Positions 12,601-27,600 of a stretch of DNA of 64,000 nucleotides are shown one piece after another. Under the pieces are notes generated by a model. The model worked only from the letters and a program-made list of their open reading frames with translations. It had not been told where the DNA came from and searched no databases. Numbering within the stretch: position 1 is the stretch's first letter; the number at the start of each line of letters is the position of its first letter. The position numbers were made by a program, and so were the translations under genes. Source of the stretch: Phorcus lineatus (Eukaryota > Mollusca > Gastropoda > Trochida > Trochidae); NCBI GenBank assembly GCA_921293015.1, contig OV121082.1, forward strand, positions 26,177,497-26,241,496, read 5' to 3'.

Positions 12601-15600
12601 CCTCACAGAGGTTGCTCCGTCATTAATTCCTTTACAATCTCTCCCCTCTTACTTAGCTCTCTCATTAATTCCTTTACATTCTCTCCCCACTGAGGTAGCT
12701 CAACCAATAATTCCTATATATTCTCTCCCCATTGAGGTATCTCTGTTAGTAGTTCCTATAATTCTCTCCCCACTGAGGTAGCTCCACAATAGTCAAATAG
12801 CACAGTCATTAATTTCTAAATATTCTCTTCCAACAAAGTTAGCTCCATCATTTATTCCTTTACTTTCTCTCTCAACTGAGGTAGAACCGTCATTAATTCC
12901 TATAAATTCTTTTCCCACTGAGGTAGCACAGTCATTAATTCCTATACATTCTCTACTCACGGAGGTAGCACAGTTATTAATTAGTTTATTAACATTCTCT
13001 CCCCACTGAGGTAGCACGGTCATTAAATCCTATACATTCTCTCCTCATTGAGGTGGCTCCACCATTATATCCTTTACATTTTCTCCTGACGGAGGTTGTT
13101 TTGTCATTAATTCCTATAATACTCTCTTCACTGAGGTTGCTTCGTCATTAATTCCCACTGAGGTGGCTGCACCATTAATTCCTTTAGATTCTCTGCCCAC
13201 TGAGGTAGCATCGTCATTAATTTCTATACATTCTCTTCCCACTGAGGTAGCACAGTCATTAATTCCTTTACATTCCCTCCCCACTGAGATAGCTCCACCA
13301 TTAGTTCTTTACATTCTCTCCCCACTGAGGTACCACCGTCATTAATTCCTATATATTCTCTCCTCACTGAGGTAGCTCCACCATTAATTTCTTTACATTC
13401 TCTCCCCACTGAGCTAGCTCCTTCATTAATTCCTATACATTCTCTCCCCACTGAGTTATCTTTGTCTTTAATTCCTATAAATTATCTTTGCATGCATGGA
13501 GATACATATCTGTCATCACACAGGGCTATGCAATTGCTAAATGAGGCAAATGGGCAGTGAAAGAAATCATTAAATGCAAAGTCATCATTCAAATGAAATT
13601 AGCTTTCCAAGAGCATATGGAAATATAGGAGATAAAGGACAACTTTTTGAGCTGCTTTGCTGATTGCACAACTTACTCAGATTGCATTCAATCAGATTGA
13701 TTCATTTCTAGACAAAGGAACGCTTGACAAAGGTTGTGAAAGAATTTATGACAGTACTACATCTGTTTGGAGAGAATGACGTGTTTGTTTCTCTTTTCTT
13801 TCGTATCTTAATCATTGTAACCAAGTGAAACCTTTTGTCAGCATGGTTTTATGTTAAATTGCAAGAGTAACATTTCAGATGATAATGAATTGATCCTGTT
13901 AAGAATATTTTTTGCAATTATTTTGTTAATTCATGAAAGTGAAATTGATAATTAGAAATGTAGTATATTTCATGTATCTTTTTTCCAGGCATTGTAAGAT
14001 TGCCAAACTTGTATGGCAACTTTGTTGAAGATCAGTACATGAGTGTTTTTGCGATAGCGCTGCCTTACACAAACCCCTTCAAGTAGGTAGTCTCTCATCA
14101 ATGTCTCATACCAACTCAATGTAGTTGCTGTCTCAAACATCTCTATGTAAAACAGTGATAATTGAATGTGTTAATAAAGCTGAGAACAAACATAGATAAC
14201 GTCAATGACCTAAGAAGAATATATAGGTGTGATCATCGCAAAGAATGAGAAGCACATTAAGATTTGTTGTCTCTGCAGATTCAGCCACTACACAGTGTCC
14301 CTGGCCCACCACGTCATCGCCATCTGGTTCATCCGCTGTCGTCTCCCCTTCAGGAAGGCCTTTGTCAAGTTCATCCAAAAGGTAGGTGAAGCACCAAAGC
14401 CCATCCACAAGAAAAGGTTTGAGAATCTTGAAAGAGGATAAACCTTCCACTCTGATGATCGAGGCACTTGGAGTCGTGTCATGTGTATGGTGATTGTATG
14501 AATGTTCTATCTATGACAGGGTCTCAGAGCAAACGTGTTGCAGCAGTTCGAGGAGAACTCCTTCAACAATCTGCACAGCCTGGAGAGCAAGCAGCAGGAC
14601 TCTTCCCACCGGGCCCGCAGTGGTTCATACACAGAGGGCGGTCGAGTCAGGTAACCCTCAACTTATCACAAGTCAGTGTACAGTTATTGTTAATATGACC
14701 TTTTCTACAAAATAGTTTTTAGATGATTTATGTGTTTTTGAATATTTGAAACCCAGTAATTCATTTAACAATAAATTGTGCCTATTGAAAGTGAAATGTA
14801 CACAAATCATTAGTAGCAAGGTAAAGTTACAGATTGACTTTCATTGGTGATTTAGATGTGAGACTGGCTGTTTAATCATATATATTTTGTCAAATCTACA
14901 ATTTCAAACTTACCTTTTTAAAGTTGTGATGGATGTGTTGTAGATTTTAAACTGAATGTTGAAATACCCCCCAAAAGATTAAATAAATTTCAATCAAAAT
15001 ACTGAAATATTATCACAGTTTTTATTGCAACATATGTCACAATAGAATATTTGGTGCAAGATCTAGTCTTAGTGGTTATAGGCCCTTTACAGATTTCTAT
15101 AAGAGTGCATTCATAAGCTTGAAAGCAAATGGATCGAGTTGATGTATTTCCTGAAAAAAAGTATGTATTGAAATGTTATTTCTCTGAATTAGTTCTATAT
15201 TTTGTGCTAAATTTATTGAACATTGATGGGGTATATGTGCAGGATCTTGACCATTTCAAGTTTCTTGCTTCTTGCCTCTTGCAAGGCTTCATCGGTTTCA
15301 TTTGGCATATTTTCTATTGACCGCTGTAATAATCTTCCTCTCACGCAGACGGCGAATGATGTCTGGGTCAGCAGTGACAAAACGAGATCCACCGCCAGTA
15401 GATGAGAAGATGAATACGTTCCATCGCGAGCTCACGGAGACCTGCACTGATGTCATGGCCCGATATGCCTTTGCCAATTTTGCTGCAGTGCCACATCGGT
15501 AAGTAGTATATGTAGTTCAGTATACTCCTTTTTATTTCACATCCTTTCTCCTCTCATCATTAGGGCTCTGACGGGTAAACAGAAACAGATCATAAACAGA

Positions 15601-18600
15601 TGATAACAATTTTATCCTATGTAATGAAGCAAAGTTACAATAAGAATCACTGCAGTGCAAAGGATGTGTCTTCTTTTATTCCAAGGATGCAGCAATAAAA
15701 TCATATCTGTAACTTCATCTACTCAAGATATATTTATTTTCTGTTCCAAACATACAACAAACAACTCTATATATTTGAAAAAGTAAATATGAAATAATAT
15801 TGATGTTATGAATCAGTGTTGTTCACTTCAATATTGTTTTCCCCTGTTAGAATATAATATAATAAATATCATGCTTGATTTAGGAGATAAATCCATTCTG
15901 CTTTTTATTTTGGGGTTGTATGTCTTGCATTTTTTACCCCTAAATTTAATTTCAAACCAAGCTAGTGAGCTTGAATTAATCCTGCTTCAGGACTGTTTTT
16001 TAATAAGGAGTCTTTAATACAGTCTAGGTCCTCATTCAGCAAGTCAGTATTTGAGATCATATTATGAAAAGAATATTATTGATAAAGAATCAGGAAATTA
16101 TGAATATATTTCATAGACTAAATTTTAGGTTAACGGAAACTGTGAGCTTTCAAAATTGAAGGTGTTTTTAGGGTACTCGAGTCTGGGTCAGGTTCTAGGC
16201 CATGGGTAATCGAGTCTAAATTTCCTTATCCACCAGAGACTTGCTCATCTGATTGTACAGAAAAGATAACATTGTAAATATGTCCTTGTATTGGTTTCCT
16301 CAAAGATGATAGACTTTTATCAATTTTTATTATTTAACAGTTCAAAACTAGTCAACTTCCTTCTGTCTGGGACCCAAAGTCAGACATGGTTGCTAGGTAA
16401 CAAGATTGTCACCATAACAACAAGTGGGAGTGGCATGAAGGCTGCTAATGCAGGTGTGTGTGAGAAGTGTGCAGCTTTGTACCATGAGGCTACTGTGATT
16501 AGGACGACTGCACCTACACCCAAGAGTGAGCGACGACGTCATAAGTCTGCTGCATGTCTGAGTCGCAGTCAGAGCCAGATGGACTCAATCCCATCCCCGA
16601 GTTTGGAGGAGGGTAGGGTTGCCCCAAAGTGGTCGCAGGATGACCTCAGCATGCCACGCCCCGTATCAGATGAGGTGGGAGTGCAGACAGGCTCGTCTCT
16701 GTCCGGGGACTCTTTGGATTCATTCCTTCTTGGTACGTCATTCAGTCTCATACCACTCTTGTTACTCACATAGTTCTTCACAGCTTGTTTCAAGAGTACT
16801 GGTACAGTTTCTTTAAAAACATTTTGTGATTTATTTTATTAAGGTCTGAAGAGTGAGACTGCAGAAAATCAACCTAGTACAAGCTTACCCCCGTGTTCTT
16901 GCTGGTGCAGTGGCTGGGCAGAGGTGAACATCAGGGGGCCTAGCGGAAATGTGTCCTGGGTCATGCGTATTGAGAATGAGATGAGCTCTAACATTGGCAT
17001 CATGGAAGCCAGTCTTCAGGACATCACAATGCTCTTCAAGCCCATTCAGCAGTGCCCAGGGCAAGAACGTAGCCACAGAAAGATTGACAGTGAAAGCCTC
17101 GGGGAGGAGGAATATGAGTCACTTTACTCCAAACATTTCTCCGGTCAGTACATGCTTTCTCCACTCCAAAGATTTCTCCGGTCAGTACATGCTCTCTTCA
17201 ATCCAAACATTTCTCCGGTCAGTACATGCTCTCTCCACTCCAAACACTTTACTGGTCAGTACATGCTCTCTCCACTCCAAACACTTTACTGGTCAGTACA
17301 TGCTCTCTCCACTCCCAACACTTTAATGGTCAGTTACATGCTCTCTCCAATCCAAACACTTTACTGGTCAGTACATGCTCTCTCCACTCCAAACACTTTA
17401 CTGGTCAGTTACATGCTCTCTCCACTCCAAACACTTTACTGGTCTGTACATGCTCTCTCCACTCCAAACACTTTACTGGTCAGTACATACTCTCTCCACT
17501 CCAAACACTTTAATGGTCAGTACATGCTCTCTCCACTCCAAACACTTTACTGGTCAGTTACATGCTCTCTCCAATCCAAACACTTTACTGGTCAGTACAT
17601 GCTCTCTTCAATCCAAACATTTCTCCGGTCAGTACATGCTCTCTCCACTCCAAACACTTTACTGGTCAGTTACATGCTCTCTTCAATCCAAACACTTTAC
17701 TGGTCAGTACATGCTCTCTCCACTCCAAACACTTTACTGGTCAGTTACATGCTCTCTCCACTCCAAACACTTTACTGGTCAGTACATGCTCTCTCCACTC
17801 CAAACACTTTACTGGTCAGTACATGCTTTCTACACTCCAAACACTTTACTGGTCAGTTACATGCTCTCTCCAATCCAAACACTTTACTGGTCAGTACATG
17901 CTCTCTCCACTCCAAACACTTTACTGGTCAGTTACATGCTCTCTCCACTCCAAACACTTTACTGGTCAGTACATGCTCTCTCCACTCCAAACACTTTACT
18001 GGTCAGTACATGCTTTCTACACTCCAAACACTTTACTGGTCAGTTACATGCTCTCTCCAATCCAAACACTTTACTGGTCCGTACATGCTCTCTCCACTCC
18101 AAACACTTTACTGGTCAGTACATACTCTCTTCACTTTTAACACTTATCTGGACAGTACATGCTCTCACTATTCTAAACACTCCTCTGTTTGGTAATTGCT
18201 CTCTCTACTGCAATCTCTTTTGTCTTGTGGTTTGCTTAACCATGTACTGATGTTATGACCGTGTATGGATGATGTTTATATATCTGACTGATATGTTGTC
18301 TGTGTGTTCAGATGAGATGGACAAGAATAGCAGTAATCCCAGCCAGCACAGAGATGTCTGTATGGACAACAGCAGTAAACAGGTATTTCACACTCTATTA
18401 CTCACTAATTGCACCTTATTTATCTATTTACAAATGATTGATTATGTTTCATCTGAAGATGAGCACTCAGTTGTATTAGGCCTCCTCCTTTCTATAGTCC
18501 CAGTTTGTCAGTGTGAGAGAAGAGGAGAGCCCTTGTTCCTCTGACAGCAGTCCGGCAGTGCTGGAGAGGAGTGAGCCCCAGCCCACCGCCACCACCACAT

Positions 18601-21600
18601 CCACCAGTACTGTAAACATCCTGCAGTCCCCACGCTCCATCCGGAAAACTAACTCCTCTCCATCCCTCTTCGGGTCATATGATGAGGACCCTAGTCTGTC
18701 CCTGGAGCGTAAACTTGGTGGCGACAGAGCTGATCACACTGCATCCTCAGCCTTCAATCCAGCCAGCCATTCCCATGTCCTGGAGTTGAGTCAGAACACA
18801 CAGCAGACAACCATCACAGAAGAAACAAACTATCCAGAGACTCCACCAGTTGAGCATGAAGTACTTACAACAGAGTCTACACTTAACCTCCAGGTGATCC
18901 CCTTTGTATCTTCTCATGAATTTGCATGCCTTGTCCATTGTCTCTGAGTTTTTTCCTCATCTAAGAGAAATCAGAAAGGTAGCTGGTTAAAGATAATGTT
19001 GTGTGCCTTTTGCAGAGTGACAGTGAGCCAATGACCACCAGTAGTTCCCAGGGTTCGTCAGTTCAGGAAGAGCAAAAGGAGTTGCCCTCTGTGAAGAAAC
19101 GGTGTCACACAATATCTGTGATGTCTCCTGCCAAAGAAGGAGTACACACAGAAGACAAATCCACAGTACGTAGCTCAGAAGCACGTCACGGTGGGATCAG
19201 CCCAAGCTTCGTCTTCCTGCAGCTCTTCCACAACCACCCCCTGCTGAGTGGAGCTGAAACACCAGTCCTCCTGCCTCAAAGTCAGGTATGGTTCCTGTCC
19301 TCTTGTCTCATAGTAAGGTATAAAACTTGCCATCTTGACTGACTGTGAGGTAAAGTACCTGTCCTCCTGTCTGATGGTCAGGTATAGTACCTCTCCTCCT
19401 ACCTGATAGTGAGGTATAGTGCACGTCCTCATGTCTGACAGACAGGTATAGTACCTGTCCTCCTACCTGATAGTGAGGTATAGTGCACGTCCTCATGTCT
19501 GACAGACAGGTATAGTACCTGTCCTCCTACCTGATAGTGAGGTATAGTGCACGTCCTCATGTCTGACAGACAGGTATAGTACCTGTCCTCCTACCTGACA
19601 TTGAGGTATAGTGCACGTCCTCATGTCTGACAGACAGGTATAGTACCTGTCCTCCTACCTGATAGTGAGGTATAGTGCACGTCCTCATGTCTGACAGACA
19701 GGTATAGTACCTGTCCTCCTACCTGATAGTGAGGTATAGTGCACGTCCTCATGTCTGACAGACAGGTATAGTACCTGTCCTCCTACCTGACAGTGAGGTA
19801 TAGTGCACGTCCTCATGTCTGACAGACAGGTATAGTACCTGTCCTCCTACCTGATAGTGAGGTATAGTGCACGTCCTCATGTCTGACAGACAGGTATAGT
19901 ACCTGTCCTCCTACCTGATAGTGAGGTATAGTGCACGTCCTCATGTCTGACAGACAGGTATAGTACCTGTCCTCCTACCTGACAGTGAGGTATAGTGCAC
20001 GTCCTCATGTCTGACAGGTATAGTACCTTTCCTCCTACCTGATAGTGAGGTATAGTGCACGTCCTCATGTCTGACAGACAGGTATAGTACCTGTCCTCCT
20101 ACCTGACAGTGAGGTATAGTGCACGTCCTCATGTCTGACAGTGAGGTATAGTGCACATCCTCTTGTCTGACAGTGAGGTAAAGTGCACATTCTCTTGTCT
20201 GACATTGAGTTATAGTGCACATCCTCTTGTCTGACAGTGAGACATAGTACACATCCTCTTGTCTGACAGTGAGGTTTAGTACCCATCCTCTTGTCTGACG
20301 GTGAGGTATAGTGCACGTCTTCATGTCTGACAGACAGGTATAGTACCTTTCCTCCTACCTGATAGTGAGGTATAGTGCACGTCCTCATGTCTGACAGACA
20401 GGTATAGTACCTGTCCTCCTACCTGACAGTGAGGTATAGTGCACGTCCTCATGTCTGACAGTGAGGTATAGTGCACATCCTCTTGTCTGACAGTGAGGTA
20501 AAGTGCACATTCTCTTGTCTGACATTGAGTTATAGTGCACATCCTCTTGTCTGACAGTGAGACATAGTACACATCCTCTTGTCTGACAGTGAGGTTTAGT
20601 ACCCATCCTCTTGTCTGACGGTGAGGTATAGTGTACGTCTTCATGTCTGACATTGAGGTTTAATACTCACCCTCCATTCTGACAGAGAGGCATAGTGCAC
20701 ATCGTCATGTCTGACAGTGAGGTTTAGTAACCATCAATATCTCTGACAGACATGTAAAGTGCACATCCTTCTGTCTGACAGACAGGTCCTGTGTACGTTT
20801 TTCTGTCTGACAGTGAGGTATAATACTCACCCTCCTGCTTCATAGGCAGGTATAGTACTTTTTGTGTTCCTAAGTATATGTAACTCACATAGAATTTAAG
20901 AAGCAGTTAGCTGACTAGTAATTTGTAATGTTGTTTGAATTTGACATAACCATTTAATGAGAGGATATACTTAATTGAAAACTTCATATTTTCTGCATAT
21001 AGGTCATTGACCGAGCGCTGAGAATGTTGGATCACATTCACCCATATGAAACTCACAAGATTGCTGTTCTTTATGTTGGGCCTGGACAGGTAATAACTGA
21101 TGATAAGAATAATAAATAAATAATGTACATATGCTCATCAAGGGTAGATACAGGCTTCATTTGAAGGTACAAACAATGATGTAAGTGGAAAGACAATTTC
21201 TAAACTGTTAGTTGCAATTGATTCCTTCAGTTTCTATAAGACCTCTTATATCTTGATTTGTTTATGTGCACTCCATTCCACTGTGCTGAGTGAAGTAAGC
21301 AACAGGTTAGCTAGAAGTGACTGCTGGTGGAGACCAGTAGAAGCAGTTAGTGCCCACATACACGCATTGACAGTGCACTAGCCATTTTGCATTCTGTGTC
21401 CTGCGAAGACATACTCCATCTTACCATCAAATTTTACTTGATATTGATCTGGAATTTTTTAGCTTAATCTTGGGAAATGATTGCAATAAGTAAGTTTGTC
21501 GTGAGTCTAACTCTTACCAATTCATGTCCCTTTGAACATTATGAAAAATGTGTTTTTGTTTAAAGTTCCATATTTAACCCTTCCGTTGCTGAATATTATT

Positions 21601-24600
21601 TTGACCAGTTTTGCCCCCGTGGCTGAATTTTCCAGCACTCTCCTCGCTACGGTAATAACGCAATTAGCCCCTGTGGCTGAATTATTTCGCACCGCGAGTC
21701 GCGGCTGTTTTTTCGATAAATGGTGTATTCACATGGCGGATTACGGATGAAACTGACCGTTCGATACAAAAGTAGCCCGCCAATCCCTTACACAAATGAA
21801 CGATCTTTATCCGACACTTTGAATGAAATTTTTATCTTACCTAGAACGGTTTCTATTGCAATATGAAGATTGTCTTTATTTAGAGTTACGGAAAATCCTT
21901 AAATATAATCGCACAATTAATTTTTTTATATGGAATTGAAGATACATTATTCCTCTTTACGATGATATATATCTTTTTACAATGCGACCTCTAGTTAGAT
22001 TTCTACAATTATCTAAAGATTGTCTTTATTTCCGGCTGAATAAAATCCCTAATACTTAGCGCGCATACATGTATTATATATGGAATTGTAGACAATTTAT
22101 TCTTCTTTATGATGATAAAAGATTGTTAGAAAATGTCACCCTGTTCAAAAGATATACGCCGCGAAAGATGGTTGGGGGTACCCCGAGGATGCTCCGACAT
22201 AACAGGATTTTTAGCCAGAACTAATTCTCCCTTGGGCAGTCTGGCATCGGTACGCTAATTAGTACCGTTATACCCCCGGGGCACCCCCAAGGCACCAGCA
22301 TGCGAGTGCCAGTGTTCTAAGCACCAGCGTTGCTTCCTGCTGTACCGATCCTCTCGGCGCGTGCAGTCACACGCGGGCGAACATTCCGAGATAATAAAAT
22401 CAATCATTCTATACGCACGCCGCATCGTTATTTCTTGCTGCGCATGTACAAATTATACATGGAAATAAAGATAAATCTTTCGTCCTTACGACTGTGAAAA
22501 AATAATGAAAAGGTGCCAACTGGTTCAAAAGATATGAAAAACGAAAGAGTGATACCCTCAACTACTTGAAAACAAATTTTGATAAGCGTTCTATTTGCGA
22601 CACCAGTCGCATCATCCACCGCATTGTTATTATTGACTGCGCATATGCATATTATACATGGAATTAAAAACAATTATATTCCCTTGAAATAGGTGAAAAA
22701 AATATAAAAAAGTATAAAATAGTTCGGGAGATATGAACCGCGAAAGAGCGACACCCTCAACTACTTGAAAATAGATTTTAACAATCGTTTTATTTGCGAC
22801 ATTTGTCGCAGCACTCGCCGCACCATTTTTATTCATTGCGCACATGCATATTATACATGGAATTAAAGATCATTCTTTCCGCTTGAGAAAGGTGGAAAAA
22901 AAATTTAAAAGTGCCAAATAGTTCGGGAGATATGAACCGTTAAAGAGGGGTACCCTCAGACATTTGGGGAAAAAAATTGATAATTGCGACATTTCTCGCA
23001 TTATTTGCCGCTTCTTTATTATGTGTTGCGCACATACACATTTCATAATGAATCAAAGCCAGTTCTTTTCCCTTTACGATGATGTAAAAAGTATGAAGTT
23101 TCGCCACCCGATTCTAAGAAAACAAATTGCGAAAGATCGGGGGTAGGTTCGTGATGCGGCTCGTATCAAACGTCCAGTGACAGCTCACATTGACTTTCTC
23201 TGTCTCTTTTACGACTTAAAAAAAAGATTATTTTATTGACAATCAGTATTTTATATTACACTTATTCACCTTATTGATGTGAAGAATAAACTTTATAAGG
23301 AGAGTAACGCTCATCCACACTTCTGCTTCTTTCTTCTTTCTTCAATCTTCTTGATTATCCCCCTCATTTTCCTTCTCTGACATCAAACTGATATAAGCTT
23401 TAGTGCAATCTTGTGACGTGTGATAAATTCTGAAACATGGTGCTGCACATAGAGCCACATTACACTCGATACATTCGAAAGAAGATTCTTTGCCTACCCT
23501 TTTCTTCTTTCGAACTGGCTGATTTGTTTCTTCGAATTCCCTTCGACGAAGTTCTCTATTCGCTTTGGAGCAAACAACACACATGCGTGTTAGGTTTTTC
23601 TTCTTTCCAACAGGCTGAATCTTTGATGGAAAGTGACGACCATGGAGTCGCAAGACACTATCGTCGCTCGTGCTCGGCCGGCCGCGAGGACGTCTGCGCA
23701 GGGAGGGCACTTTTTCTGTTTCGGCGAAGGTGATCATATGCTGCACCAAATCTTTTCTAAATTGACGGCTTGTTTTCAAAGGTTTGTCTTCTGAGAATTC
23801 TTTATAGATAATGTAAGAATTCAACATGGCAACGTTCAACACATGAAACCACACACGCTTCCACCATTTAAGAGTTTTCATTTTGAACGGGGTGTACGAC
23901 AGCATCTGGTCGGCCCGATCCACACCTCCCATATATTTGTTGTATTCGTGCACAATACGTGGTCTCGTATTTGCTTCCCCAGTCACTCGGTTCTTCTTTC
24001 CTGTCTCTACAATTTCGGCGTCTTCTACGGTTGACATGAGCAACACTGACTTCCTGTCCTCATACCGCAAAACGAGTAGGTCTTGATTGTGATAGATTGT
24101 CATATCCCCTTTCTTCTGATTCTTCTGTGCCTTCTTTAGCTTTTCAGGAATGCCTTTGCGATTTCCTCTCAAAGTTCCCGTCGCACCAGTTCCCATTTCC
24201 CACAAGTTTATATACAATGCCACCGAGGAATAGAAATTGTCCATGAACACATGATACCCTTTCCCAGCATATTCCTTCACCAAGTCCATGACGAGATCAT
24301 ACGTTTTCCCACCAACAGAAACAGCTTCATTTGTTTTTCCAGTGTAGAGTTTGAACTTGCAAACATAACCATTTGTTGAGTCGCACAACATGTAGGCCTT
24401 TATCCCATACTTCTTCGGCTTGTCGGGATTATATACTTTGAAACTCAGATTGCCTTTCCAAGGCACCAACCCTTCGTCAACACAAATGTTTTGATGCGGC
24501 TTATAAACTCTGGAAAAACGATGCACGATGCGTTGGTACAGATAGCCAAGTTTATTCATTGGTGAAAAATGCGGAGTGTTTCGTCCCGGCATTAGGTTGT

Positions 24601-27600
24601 TATCATTCAAATGTAGATACGTTAGCAGTAGCCAGAACCTGTCGCGGGGCATGCACTTGGAAAAGAAGGGCGTCGACGTAACATCACTTGTTGACCAATA
24701 CTCAGAAAAGTTTCTCTGTACAACCAGAGACATTGCTATTGTCATTGCAATGAATACTTTCATTTCTTCGGCATTCGTATCATACCAGTGCCTCAACCGT
24801 GAACAGGGTTTCAGAACCTTATCATCGACCTGTTGGTGGAAGTATCTGTTGGTTTCTGCTGCCAATGATCCATAATCATCTTCATGAAAAAACAGTCCGA
24901 AAAAGTCTACAGGTTGCGGGTTATCAGGCAATTCTATAAACCGTCCTAATCCCGTTGCGCCAGTAAAATGCAATTCGACACGTCCACGTTGCCTCGGCCC
25001 CTCTTCCCAGCGATCCATAAAATTATCTTGGTCATCAAAATGTGTGTCCATTTCATTATATTGCTCGTCAAAGCCACTGAACTCTTCCTCTGTGGAAGTA
25101 CCAGCCGTAGCAGTTTCACCCGTACCAGCTAATATGTCTCTTGCAATGTTTCTTATTTCTTGATCACTATCAATGTCACTTTCACTATCACTGTCACTGT
25201 CACTGTCACTATCACTCTCATCAGTTGATTCCATATCAGAAGCTTCATCGGCATGGACCTCGTTGATGAAGTCGTCGTCGCTAGACGTTGACGGACCTTC
25301 CCAACTCCTGGTTCGCGGCCTCCTGGCCTTAGGCATCTTTCACATCAATCTGTAAATGATTGAAAATAATTTAGGCACACGCAAGATATAATAACATCAA
25401 CACATGACCTGTTGTACAGAGAAATTCAATGTGAGCTTCATGGACATTCAATTGCCACATTTTGTAAGTGTTTGAAACAAATTTGCCGTTGCGCGCCTTT
25501 GGCGCCAGCGGTCATCAATAATCCGGACATTTTCTAATTGTCCTGGTGAAAGCCGGACATTTTGTTTCACGATTTGCAAAAATAACAAATCAGGACAAAT
25601 TCTAACATTGCTGGACAATTTCTAACTTTCGGACAACTTTTCACAATCCAGCCGAACAAGTTCTAATGTCGCCGGACACTTTCTAACTTTTGGACGACTT
25701 ATCACAATCCCGCCGAAGGTGCCGATGGCACCGACGGCCGCCGACGTTGTATCAACATTATCAACCCTGATGCCGCCTTCTGACTCCTATGCAATGAGCC
25801 GGCGAGTCGCGAACAACTGCCTTCTACGTCAGGAAAGTTCTGATTGTCAGTTGTGGATTACAAAAGTTTTTCAACTTTTGACTTCTCTTCCGAGAATGAT
25901 AGGTTCCACGGGACGGCCGTAGTCAACGAGCACCCGGCCCCTTGTCTTTAGTTCACTGGAAGGAACTCATGCCATCCCGACATATATAGCAAATTATTTA
26001 AAACATCGGAATGCTACCAAACTTTTTTTTCAAAAATGAGTTTCCTCGACCAACAAAAATTTGGCAGAAAAAAACACATACCTGCTGGCGGTGCCCGACG
26101 AAAGTCCGCTGAAATTTTTTTTCTCGAACACGAACATTTTCGTTGGACACATTATCTCATGACCTGATGGCGGTGCCCGGCGAAAGATCCCCGACATATT
26201 GTGTCTCAACCACAAACATTTTCGTTGGACAACTTTGCCTTGACCTGATGGCGGTTCCCGACGGCATCCCCGACATACTGTGTCTCAACCACAACATTTT
26301 CGTTGGACAATTTTCCCATGAACTGATGGTGGTGCCCGACGCAAAAATCCCCTAACTCAAAAAAGACATCAATAACGCTATGAATGTAAATCCAAAAGTT
26401 TTTTTTCCTTCAACTTTCATGGTTTATAAAACTCTATAATTGAACACTAAAGAAACAGGGTTTCCTTCATAATTTTTTTTACTTATTACATTTATTTATA
26501 ACATTTTAGCGGCGCTTGTTGAGTCTTTATTTCTATGAGCGCATAAACAAATTGTATATCAAATTGAAGAGAATTTTCTGCTCTTTACGCTGATACCAAA
26601 CGTTGTTGAGCGCGCCACTTGGTTACAGAAATACGAAATGCGAAACTTGCCAAATTTGCGGCACTTCTTGTGCCTTTATTTTTGTGTGCGCATGTATGAT
26701 CAATATATTGAAATGAAGAACAACGTTCCGTCTTTATTTAGACGTAATATTTATCAAAATCCGCCAAGTGGTATAGAAAATATCGAGTGCCAAAGAAAGG
26801 TACATGAAAATCGAACTTCAGATCACATGAAAAGAACCCTTTGTGCGGCGCTTGCTGCATCGTCGTTTGTTTTAGCGCATGTACATTTTATATATCACTT
26901 TGTAGACAATTTATTCCTCTTGATAATGATATAAATGGTTTTGAAATGTGTCATTTGTACATGGGGATATGAAGTGCCAAAGTTTCCCTATTTGCGTCAC
27001 TAACGGAATTGCGAAGTGCCAAAGTTGTTCTTTTTACGGCACTTGTTGAGTCTTTATTTATTTGCGCGCATAATAATTGATATAGGGAATTAGAGACAAT
27101 TCATTTGTCTTTATAGTGATGTAAAATTCAACAAAATCTTTTTCACGGTGTAAAAGAAATTCATTGTGAAAGAAAGGCACATGAAAATCGCGCTTCAGAT
27201 CACATGATAAGAAAGTCGGCAAAATTACCTTTTTGTGCGGCGCTTGCTGTATCTTTATGAATTGTTGCGCATGTACACATTTTACATGGGATTAAAGACA
27301 ATCTTTTTCTCTATCTTGTGATATAAAAAATGTCAAAATATGTTGAGCACATCATGAGAAAATTGGTGTGACAAAACAGTGTAAAACTAAAAATATATAA
27401 AAATCACCTTTTTTGCGGCACATGCGGTATCTTTATTTCACGAGGCGCACATATGTTTTTTACATCGAATTAAAGACATTTTTTTTCTCTTTCAAATGAT
27501 CCCACCTATATTGAAATCCGCCCAAGGGTTCAGAACATAGGGCGTGCGATAGGAAGGCGTGCATAGGGTCAAAATGCACGCGTCTCAGTAAACGATAGCA

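Noticed and set aside
10024-13451. Many ORFs with [14 protein letters not shown] repeats, possible repeat protein or CRISPR
   Set aside because: The 42-bp unit is contiguous with no unique spacers, the genome is eukaryotic, and the unit traces to a MITE tip.
16924-18195. 423-aa, 291-aa and 192-aa overlapping ORFs
   Set aside because: Only the part up to 17143 is a TSC2 exon; the rest is the 37/38-bp array, open in all three + frames.
23437-25355. Several + strand ORFs of 60-99 aa within the piggyBac element
   Set aside because: Antisense shadows of the intact transposase.
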